A stretch of DNA of 29,731 nt. Origin: an uncultured Prevotellaceae bacterium. Lineage in GTDB: Bacteria > Bacteroidota > Bacteroidia > Bacteroidales > Bacteroidaceae. Of the stretch, positions 23,180-29,731 are shown one piece after another. The position numbers and the translations under genes were made by a program. Below the pieces are notes generated by a model. That model was given only the letters and a program-made list of their open reading frames with translations, was not told where the DNA came from and did no database searches. The stretch lies in assembly GCA_900557555.1 (NCBI GenBank), contig USTH01000018.1, forward strand, positions 1-29,731, given 5' to 3'. Positions within the stretch are counted from its first letter, which is position 1, and the number at the start of each line of letters is the position of its first letter.

Positions 23180-24421
23180 TCAGTCAAAACCGAGCCTGAC
23201 CACACGTTTGCTGATATAGTGCACCGGATACCACGAAACGAGGAAAGAAGCTGCGATTACCGTAACAAGCACCACAAGCACATCGACAGGATCAACCTGC
23301 ACTGGGTAGGCATCAACGATAAAGGCACCGACTTTGTCTCCGAGTTTCAAGATGCCAAACTGCTGCTGTGCCAGACAAAGCGCCAATCCCACCGCAATGC
23401 CCAAAAAGGCTCCGGTCAAGCTTATCATACGCCCCTCAAGCAAGAAGATGCTGCGAATCTGCTTGTCGGTCGCCCCAAGGTTGCGCAATGTGTTCACATC
23501 TTGCTTCTTGTCAATGACAAGCATACTCAGAGAACCTACAATATTCATGCAGGCAATGAATAGTATAAATGTAAGAAAAATATAGGCCACATACTTCTCC
23601 ACCTTCATAATACGAAACACGTCCTCTTGCTGCTCATAGCGGTCTGCCACCTTAAACTTTGCGCCGAGTGCAGCTTGTATCATGTCTTTGGCCTTGGCAA
23701 CCGTATAACCGTCTGCCACCTTTATCTCCAGAGCGGATATACGTCCCTCCTTGTCAAACATGCGTTGGGCAAACCCTAACGAACACAACAAATAGTCTTG
23801 GTCGTATTTCTTCTGCCCTACAGAAAACACCACTCCAGGTGAATTAAGTTCGTCCATGTTGAAATTCTCGTCGGGCGACAAAAGGTTGACACGAGCTCCT
23901 TTTGCCGGTGTATATATCTGAAGGGGGTCTATATAATGGGAGTCCATTCCAAGACTGACAGCCAGGCGCATTCCAGGCACGCCATATTCCATCACATCGG
24001 CATGCAGCTTGAAATATCCCTGACCGTAAAGGATGTGGGCAATGTTAGTGGTGTTTATGAAATTGTCGTCAACACCTTTCAGAACAACCATAGCCTGCCG
24101 ACCGTTATACATGGCAAGCGCCCGGTCTTCCAATGTGGCAGATGCCGCCTTCACGCATGGCAGCTTTCGCACATGAGCCAACGACGCCTCACTGTCAGAG
24201 AACGTCTTCCCCTCCACAGGCATCACCTTAAGTTCGGGGTCAAGGGCAGTGAACAACGAGGCCACCAAAGAGTGAAAGCCGTTAAATACCGACAGTGTGC
24301 ACACCAACGCCATTGTGGCCACGGCCACCCCCAACACAGAAATGAGGGATATGACATTGATTGCATGGTGGCTCTTTTTGGCAAACAAATATCTGCGGGC
24401 AATGTAGAAAGGAAACGACAT
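23180..24421 (-). CDS. FtsX/LolC-LolE-type ABC transporter permease
   Basis: 413 aa. The N-terminus F-Y-I-A-R-R-Y-L-F-A-K-K and a helix at about 20-45 (INVISLISVLGVAVATMALV) are typical of lipoprotein-releasing permeases. A large periplasmic MacB-like domain (about 50-265) follows, then three helices (about 275-300, 320-350, 375-400) with the FtsX motif VDKKQDVNTLRNLGATDKQIRSIFLLEG. Family role: extraction of lipoproteins from the inner membrane or a related export task, with an ATPase not found in this window. It follows rbfA after 43 bases in the same direction, an order I recall as common in Bacteroidales. Confidence 0.9.
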   Translation of the reverse strand: MSFPFYIARRYLFAKKSHHAINVISLISVLGVAVATMALVCTLSVFNGFHSLVASLFTALDPELKVMPVEGKTFSDSEASLAHVRKLPCVKAASATLEDRALAMYNGRQAMVVLKGVDDNFINTTNIAHILYGQGYFKLHADVMEYGVPGMRLAVSLGMDSHYIDPLQIYTPAKGARVNLLSPDENFNMDELNSPGVVFSVGQKKYDQDYLLCSLGFAQRMFDKEGRISALEIKVADGYTVAKAKDMIQAALGAKFKVADRYEQQEDVFRIMKVEKYVAYIFLTFILFIACMNIVGSLSMLVIDKKQDVNTLRNLGATDKQIRSIFLLEGRMISLTGAFLGIAVGLALCLAQQQFGILKLGDKVGAFIVDAYPVQVDPVDVLVVLVTVIAASFLVSWYPVHYISKRVVRLGFD

Positions 24422-24464
24422 CTATACAACAACCTTTACATTAAGTCATGACAATAGCCGTTGG

Positions 24465-24800
24465 TCACTTTTTAAGAAGCTCGTCAATATGGCTCATATA
24501 ATCTATCGTGTCGTCTACGAAGAAGCGGAGTTCTGGAATAATTCTCAGTTGGTGGCGCAGACGACAACCAAGATCATAGCGCACCGTGCGCAAGTTTGCG
24601 GTTATGTTGCCGACTATCTCCTCGCCCTTTTCTGACGGAAAGATGCTGAGATAGACATTACAATAGCTGAGATCCGGCGACACACGGCAACCGCTGACAG
24701 TAACCATAACCCCCTGCATGGCCTTAGCCTGAAGCAGAAACATTTCGCCCAACTCCTTCTGGATAAGACGGGCGATTTTCAGTTGTCTTGTAGAATCCAT
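24465..24800 (-). CDS. rbfA: Ribosome-binding factor A
   Basis: 111 aa, normal length. KH-like fold with the family blocks R-x-x-K-I-A-R-L-I-Q-K-E-L-G-E, V-T-V-S-G-C-R-V-S-P-D-L-S-Y-C-N-V-Y-L, L-R-Y/H-Q-L-R-I-I-P-E-L-R-F and D-D-T-I-D-Y at the end. It binds the 30S subunit during late maturation of 16S rRNA. Upstream is a 90-base gap to metG with nothing clear in it. Confidence 0.93.
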   Translation of the reverse strand: MDSTRQLKIARLIQKELGEMFLLQAKAMQGVMVTVSGCRVSPDLSYCNVYLSIFPSEKGEEIVGNITANLRTVRYDLGCRLRHQLRIIPELRFFVDDTIDYMSHIDELLKK

Positions 24801-24890
24801 TGTTAGCTTGAATGATATGATTTGTTAATGACTTTTACGGTTTCGCATTGCAACGTAAGCTGTACTGCTCATACCGCAGGAGTGAGTCTC

Positions 24891-26948
24891 TCAGCACAGC
24901 CGGCTGCCGGGCTTAACCTCTTTTGCGGTGGTGGCAAGACTGATGTTGCCGTCCCAGTTCTCTGCACTTAGAATCATGCCCTCACTGACCAACCCGTTCT
25001 TAAACTCACGCGGTGCAAGATTGGCGACAAAAAGCACTTGCTTGCCAACGAGTTGTTCCGGCTCATACCATTGGGCTATACCACTAATAATTGTGCGGTT
25101 TTCAAGTCCGTCAGCAATGGTGAACTTAAGAAGTTTTTTCATCTTAGGCACACGTTCGCACGCCAACACAGTTCCCACACGGATGTCGACTTTCTGGAAA
25201 TCATCAAAAGAGACCGTTTCTTTTATAGGAGCAGTTTGGTATTCTGCCTCCATGTTTGTCTTAATGGTGTTTTGCAGTTTTTCCATCTGCGCCTGAATAA
25301 CCTCATCCTCAATCTTACTGAACAGCAGAGAGGGCTTGGGCAGCTTTCTGCCTGTAGGCAGCAACTCTGTCGAACCAAGCTGCTCCCAGTTAAATTGCTC
25401 CATGCCTATCATGTTGCGAAGCCTCTTGCTGCTGAAAGGCAGGAATGGCTCAAACGCTATCGCCAAATTCGCAGTGAGTTGCAAAGATATATATATAATG
25501 GTCTTGACGCGCTCAGGATCTGTCTTGATGAGTTTCCAAGGTTCGGAATCTGCAATGTATTTGTTACCTATTCGAGCGAGATTCATGGCCTCTTTTTGTG
25601 CATCGCGGAACTTGAAGTTCTCCAAGAGTTCTTCAAGTCTCATCTTTATTCCTGCAAACTCACCGAATGTGGCACTGTCGAAGTCTGTCAGCTCTCCACA
25701 TTCAGGCACAACGCCATCATAGTATTTCTGGGTAAGCTGAAGGGCTCTGTTCACAAAGTTACCGTAGACTGCAACCAACTCATTGTTGCATCTGGCCTGA
25801 TAGTCTGCCCATGTAAAGTCGTTGTCCTTGGTCTCTGGGGCATTGGCTGTCAGCACATAGCGGAGTTCGTCCTGTCGTCCGGGTATCTCCTGAAGATATT
25901 CATGAAGCCAAACAGCATAATTTTTGGATGTTGAAATCTTGTTGCCCTCAAGGTTGAGAAATTCGTTGCTGGGCACATTGTCAGGCAGTATGTAGTCACC
26001 GTGAGCCTTCAGCATTGCGGGGAACACAATGCAGTGGAACACTATGTTGTCTTTGCCGATAAAGTGAACAAGTCGAGTATCCGGATCCTTCCACCATGTT
26101 TCCCAAGAGCCAAGTTCCGGGTGGGCGTCACAGAGTTCCTTGGTGTTAGAGATATAGCCTATCGGGGCGTCAAACCACACATACAGCACCTTGCCCTCAG
26201 CACCTTCCACCGGCACTGGTATGCCCCAGTCGAGGTCTCTGGTCACTGCCCGCGGATGCAAGCCACTGTCGAGCCAGCTCTTGCACTGTCCATACACATT
26301 GGGGCGCCATTCCTTGTGCTCATCCAATATCCAGTGTTCCAACCAGTTCTGATATTGGTCGAGCGGCAAATACCAATGCTTGGTAGCCTTGCGCACCAAG
26401 GGGTTGCCCGTTTCTGCATTGTATGGGTTGATTAGTTCTTCTGGCGAAAGCGTAGCACCACACTTCTCACACTGGTCACCATAGGCATCAGCGGCATGAC
26501 AACGCGGACACTCACCGCGGATATTGCGGTCTGTCAGAAAATGCTGGGTCTGTTCATCATAGAACTGTTCTGACACTTTTTCCACGAACTTGCCTTCGTC
26601 ATAAAGCTTACGGAAGAAGTCGCTCGCCAATTTGTGATGGGTAGCACTTGTCGTGCGACTGTATATGTCGAACGATATGCCAAACTTTTCAAAAGAGTCC
26701 TTAATCAGTGTGTGATAACGGTCCACCACCTGCTGAACACTGATGCCCTCCTTGCGGGCACGTATAGTTACAGGAACACCATGCTCATCGCTTCCACCGA
26801 TAAAAAGTACAGGCCTGCCCTTGAGGCGCAAATAGCGTACATAGATGTCGGCTGGCACATACACTCCTGCCAGATGACCAATGTGTACAGGGCCGTTGGC
26901 ATAAGGCAGTGCCGAAGTCACTGTAGTTCTTTTGAATTGCTTGTTCAT
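24891..26948 (-). CDS. metG: Methionyl-tRNA synthetase
   Basis: 685 aa, the long MetG form. HIGH motif in ANGPVHIGHLAG (about 18-27), a zinc knuckle with C-P-R-C and C-E-K-C (about 145-163), KISTSK as the KMSKS loop (about 335), anticodon-binding helices, and a C-terminal EMAP/Trbp111-like tRNA-binding and dimerisation domain (about 580-685: FDDFQKVDIRVGTVLACERVPKMKKLLKF..). It charges initiator and elongator tRNA-Met. It has its own well-formed promoter. Confidence 0.96.
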   Translation of the reverse strand: MNKQFKRTTVTSALPYANGPVHIGHLAGVYVPADIYVRYLRLKGRPVLFIGGSDEHGVPVTIRARKEGISVQQVVDRYHTLIKDSFEKFGISFDIYSRTTSATHHKLASDFFRKLYDEGKFVEKVSEQFYDEQTQHFLTDRNIRGECPRCHAADAYGDQCEKCGATLSPEELINPYNAETGNPLVRKATKHWYLPLDQYQNWLEHWILDEHKEWRPNVYGQCKSWLDSGLHPRAVTRDLDWGIPVPVEGAEGKVLYVWFDAPIGYISNTKELCDAHPELGSWETWWKDPDTRLVHFIGKDNIVFHCIVFPAMLKAHGDYILPDNVPSNEFLNLEGNKISTSKNYAVWLHEYLQEIPGRQDELRYVLTANAPETKDNDFTWADYQARCNNELVAVYGNFVNRALQLTQKYYDGVVPECGELTDFDSATFGEFAGIKMRLEELLENFKFRDAQKEAMNLARIGNKYIADSEPWKLIKTDPERVKTIIYISLQLTANLAIAFEPFLPFSSKRLRNMIGMEQFNWEQLGSTELLPTGRKLPKPSLLFSKIEDEVIQAQMEKLQNTIKTNMEAEYQTAPIKETVSFDDFQKVDIRVGTVLACERVPKMKKLLKFTIADGLENRTIISGIAQWYEPEQLVGKQVLFVANLAPREFKNGLVSEGMILSAENWDGNISLATTAKEVKPGSRLC

Positions 26949-26979
26949 TGAAATAATACGTATATTGTTTTATGATGTG

Positions 26980-27010
26980 CAAAATTACTAAAAGCATTTC
27001 ATTTTTCAAA
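26980..27010 (-). promoter_or_regulatory. Promoter of metG
   Basis: On the minus strand TTTG (plus-strand CAAA, 27007-27010), a 19-base spacer and TAATTTTG (plus-strand CAAAATTA, 26980-26987). Textbook Bacteroidota promoter, 31 bases before the ATG at 26948. Confidence 0.75.
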
Positions 27011-27096
27011 CACTGACCTGATGAAATACGGTGTTGCACAACCGAATGAGAACATTTTTCCCGTCTGACAATGTGTGGTTTTTCACTTTTTAGCAC

Positions 27097-27104
27097 TACC
27101 TTTG
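27097..27104 (+). promoter_or_regulatory. -7-like box of the acyltransferase pair
   Basis: TACCTTTG fits TAnnTTTG. It lies downstream of the first in-frame ATG (27071), so the usable start is the ATG at 27113, only eight bases on. No clear -33 box. Confidence 0.4.
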
Positions 27105-27112
27105 CCCAACTT

Positions 27113-28156
27113 ATGAAACGACGTAATCATACTTTCGACTTTTTGTGTGGTCTATGCATCATTCGCATGGTGATGCTGCACGCCTTTCAATTTACGGGAT
27201 TCAATCGGGAATATTGGTGGAAAGAGGTAATGGGCTGGAGCTTCTACCTGATGTGCTTCTTCTTTTTCAAGGCCGGTTATTTCAACCGTTCGGTAGGAGG
27301 CCCCACACTTCCATACATCAAAGACCGCACCAGACGACTGCTGGTGCCATATATCACCTGCGGCATGATTGGGGTGGCGCTCTTTTGGTTTTTTATGCCG
27401 TTGCTCGACAGCAAGTTTTCCACCAACCCCATAAAGTTTCTGTGGGTTCACATCTGGAGGGTCAGCGACTTCTACGGCAATGCACCGATGTGGTTTCTTC
27501 TCTCGTTCTACGTTACTTACATTTTTGTACATTTCATCGAGAAAAACAAGTATCTCAGGCTCACCACAATCTCATTTCCTCTGATAGGATATGTGCTCTA
27601 CACTTGGGGCAATCCGCTATGGCTCAACCTCAACAATGTGTTCATGGGTGTGTTTTTCTTTTACTTAGGTCACTACTGGCATCTGCTTGTTGCACGTCTC
27701 GGACGCAGGCGCATGCTTATCCTCTCGGCCACTCTTGTTGCCATGTTTGCCATCGGAAACACCCTATGGCACGGGGTTTACACCATGCACTCCAACGACT
27801 TCACAGGCAATCCGTGGGGCGCCGTATTCAATACCATACTCATAGTGTGCGGGCTGTCTGGCCTGCTCATCTCACTTCAGATGCCGCGCATTCCATTTGT
27901 TAACTTCATCGGAGAGCATTCAATGGTTTACTTCGTGCTACATTTCCCCATCTTATTTTTTGTCAAAAACCTCAACCTCTATTACGGCCACTCAATGGTA
28001 GGACGCATCAACGATGTAATTCTATCGATGATATTGGTGTTTGGCATCTGTTCATGGCTTGTGCCTTACTTCGAAAGAGTGCCGTGGCTCAGCGGCCGAT
28101 GGAAGAAAAAGCAAGCGAAAGTGCCACAACCGACCACTCCAGACTCCACAAATTAG
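27113..28156 (+). CDS. Membrane acyltransferase, acyltransferase-3 family (first of pair)
   Basis: 347 aa from the ATG at 27113. About ten hydrophobic helices run through the whole length (for example WSFYLMCFFFFKAGYF, LVPYITCGMIGVALFWFFMP, MWFLLSFYVTYIFVHFI). The N-terminal F-D-F-L-C-G-L-C-I-I-R-M-V-M-L-H-A segment carries the conserved R and H of the family. These inner-membrane enzymes O-acetylate or acylate extracytosolic sugars of capsules, lipopolysaccharide or peptidoglycan. The substrate cannot be told. The second acyltransferase follows 13 bases on. The C-terminal tail is basic. Confidence 0.85.
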   Translation: MKRRNHTFDFLCGLCIIRMVMLHAFQFTGFNREYWWKEVMGWSFYLMCFFFFKAGYFNRSVGGPTLPYIKDRTRRLLVPYITCGMIGVALFWFFMPLLDSKFSTNPIKFLWVHIWRVSDFYGNAPMWFLLSFYVTYIFVHFIEKNKYLRLTTISFPLIGYVLYTWGNPLWLNLNNVFMGVFFFYLGHYWHLLVARLGRRRMLILSATLVAMFAIGNTLWHGVYTMHSNDFTGNPWGAVFNTILIVCGLSGLLISLQMPRIPFVNFIGEHSMVYFVLHFPILFFVKNLNLYYGHSMVGRINDVILSMILVFGICSWLVPYFERVPWLSGRWKKKQAKVPQPTTPDSTN

Positions 28157-28169
28157 CATCATAACAATC

Positions 28170-29282
28170 ATGAACAACAACCGGATTATCTTTGCCGACT
28201 ATATACGCGTCACAGCGTGCTTCCTTGTTATGCTGGTGCATTCCAGCGAAGGCTTTTACGCCGCCAACGCATCCGGGCTTGCAGGCAACGTGTCAATGGT
28301 AGCCAACGAGGCTAACCGTTTCTGGGTCTCATTCTACGATGGCTTTCTCGGCCGCATCAGCGTGCCGCTGTTTATGATAGTGAGCGCATTTTTGCTTGTG
28401 CCCCTCAAATCCGGTGTCAGCATGGGTGCATTCTACAAGAAACGCGCAATGCGCATCTTGCCACCAATGGTAGCCTTCATGCTGCTATATGTCTTTCTTC
28501 CACCGCTTTGGGGCCAGATGTCATGGGAGCAAGCAGCCAACGACCTTAAAGCGCTGCCATTTAATTTCCCTTCAATGGCAGGCCACCTGTGGTTTATGTA
28601 TCCGCTTATCTCGCTTTACCTGATTATGCCTGTCATCTCACCATGGTTAGAGAAAGCTGCGCCAAAAGAAGAACGCATCTTCATCGGGATTTTCGCCATT
28701 TCCACCACTGTGCCATGGCTGGTGCGTTTCGTCAGCACTGACCTCTGGGGCTGGTGCTTTTGGAATCCCTACTTCGGCATGTTATACTATTGCTCCGGAT
28801 ATATCGGATATCTGGTGATTGCCCACTACATACGCACACACCTTGATTGGAGCCAAACCCGACGCATGGCAATAGGCTTGCTGTGCTTCATCATCGGCGG
28901 AGCTTTCACTGCATGGTCTTTCTGGATAAAGGCTGTACCCCAACATACCATTGAGTCTACCATGATAGAATGGTCATGGGAATTCTGCACTCCAAACGTG
29001 TTGCTGACCACGTTCGGTGCGTTTCTGATGTTCACATGCATCAAACAAACTAAAGCACCAAGAATTGTCACTGACATTTCAAAATTGACTTTCGGCATGT
29101 ATCTGATGCACATGTTCTTCTTGAGCAACATTTCTGCATTTTTCATCAATGGCAACCAAGCCGAACCACTAATTCCCGTGTGGCTTGCAATACCATGCAC
29201 GGCGATACTGAGCTACCTTTGCTGTGCCGCAACAGCAAAGGTCATTTCTTTCATACCTGGCAGCAAATGGCTGATAGGTTAG
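28170..29282 (+). CDS. Membrane acyltransferase, acyltransferase-3 family (second of pair)
   Basis: 370 aa from the ATG at 28170, chosen because N-N-N-R-I-I-F-A-D-Y-I-R-V-T-A-C-F-L-V-M-L-V-H-S is the family N-terminus with its R and H; the longer frame upstream overlaps the first gene. Ten or so transmembrane helices follow (RISVPLFMIVSAFLLVPL, MVAFMLLYVFLPPLW, LWFMYPLISLYLIMPVISPW and others), ending with a family-like TFGMYLMHMFFL block. It is similar in type but not near-identical to the first acyltransferase, so this is an old duplication or recruitment. The probable role is O-acylation of a surface glycan. Confidence 0.87.
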   Translation: MNNNRIIFADYIRVTACFLVMLVHSSEGFYAANASGLAGNVSMVANEANRFWVSFYDGFLGRISVPLFMIVSAFLLVPLKSGVSMGAFYKKRAMRILPPMVAFMLLYVFLPPLWGQMSWEQAANDLKALPFNFPSMAGHLWFMYPLISLYLIMPVISPWLEKAAPKEERIFIGIFAISTTVPWLVRFVSTDLWGWCFWNPYFGMLYYCSGYIGYLVIAHYIRTHLDWSQTRRMAIGLLCFIIGGAFTAWSFWIKAVPQHTIESTMIEWSWEFCTPNVLLTTFGAFLMFTCIKQTKAPRIVTDISKLTFGMYLMHMFFLSNISAFFINGNQAEPLIPVWLAIPCTAILSYLCCAATAKVISFIPGSKWLIG

Positions 29283-29731
29283 AGCATGACTCTTGGGTGA
29301 CGCAATGACAATGTCCAGGAAACAGGGCATAAGCGGCTTTGCGTAGTAGCAAGGAAAGGGTCGTGGCAGGTGGCAGGACGTTGGATACGCATTTGGCACT
29401 TAGGGATGTGAGAAAAAACAACTTGCTTGGCTACAGAAGTCTTCACAGAAATATAAGGAGTTACTGCCAGAACATCTAATTGGGTTTGAAATTACAAACC
29501 TTAAGAGATCTCTTGCCGTTTATCGTAGAGAAAAGTCAACGTCATCTGCAAATGGGGATATGCAACACGCAGGAATTTGTCACACCAGAATGACAAAACC
29601 TGGGTATTGACAGACTACCAGCTTTGGTTAGTTGTGCCAAATCTATCAAGGCAATGTATTTTTCTCTTGTTATTTCTGGGGGAGGCTGTCCGAAAACCTA
29701 TTAGGATAGCGAACAGCTAATTTGGGTAAAC
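29283..29731. other. 449-base stretch without a supported gene
   Basis: A 68-codon open frame (29404-29607, plus) has no good start. A hairpin GGTTTG/CAAACC (29483-29500) is followed by a perfect 12-bp palindrome AAGAGATCTCTT (29503-29514). The end contains GGCTGTCCGAAAACC around 29685-29699, resembling terminal repeats of some insertion sequences, but the window stops before this can be tested. Confidence 0.3.

Noticed and set aside
29404..29607. Open frame of 68 codons, possibly coding
   Set aside because: It has no good start codon or promoter, and I recognise no family in the translation.
1..29731. CRISPR arrays, tRNA or rRNA genes
   Set aside because: No regularly spaced repeats of 24-40 bases and no cloverleaf or conserved rRNA segments were seen by eye. 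A tRNAscan-type search would settle the tRNA point.

Overview
The window comes from a Bacteroidales genome, most likely Prevotellaceae or a close relative. The evidence is a BspA-type leucine-rich-repeat protein, a DUF4301 protein, the Bacteroidota EF-G paralogue (EF-G2), a Bacteroides-type tyrosine recombinase, S9B dipeptidyl peptidase IV, and several promoter boxes fitting the Bacteroidota consensus TAnnTTTG, two or three with a TTG/TTTG box 19-20 bases upstream. I see no rRNA, tRNA or CRISPR array. The genus is an inference.

Layout. 1-1928: a short secreted LRR protein (-) divergent from a secreted TPR protein (+). About 2143-9594: an AT-rich integrated element of about 7.4 kb. It carries a tyrosine integrase whose catalytic tyrosine is lost to a one-base frameshift, a small frameshifted DNA-binding-like ORF, and a three-gene defence cassette: a Vsr endonuclease fused to a cytosine-5 DNA methyltransferase, an HpaII-family restriction endonuclease, and an RloC/PrrC-like AAA ATPase with a CxxC hook and a candidate anticodon-nuclease end. 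An 11-bp direct repeat resembling the CTnDOT attB consensus marks both ends, and inside each end lies a copy of a 14-bp arm-like repeat. 9607-11115: DUF4301, with a strong terminator. 11356-14265 (-): a metal-handling cluster with an HMA-AraC regulator, a TonB-dependent receptor and a periplasmic HMA protein. 14375-17296 (-): dipeptidyl peptidase IV abutting an RsmI-like methylase. 17557-19349 (-): an FMN-binding/4Fe-4S membrane protein and a membrane-anchored nitroreductase. 19632-21779 (-): EF-G2, divergent from hemW (21938-23161, +). 23180-24800 (-): rbfA and an FtsX/LolC/E-type permease. 24891-26948 (-): metG. 27113-29282 (+): two tandem membrane acyltransferases. 29283-29731: no clear gene.

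Working together. The most interesting unit is the defence cassette. The methyltransferase and nuclease would form a CCGG-type restriction-modification system. The fused Vsr domain would repair T:G mismatches left by deamination of the methylated cytosine. The RloC-like protein could be a second line of defence (tRNA cleavage) if restriction is blocked. The integrase lesion suggests the island is now stranded. A family of intergenic inverted repeats (consensus near CCCAAATCGGTCATTAGGTC) sits at three gene ends in the chromosomal part, two of them ending right at stop codons.
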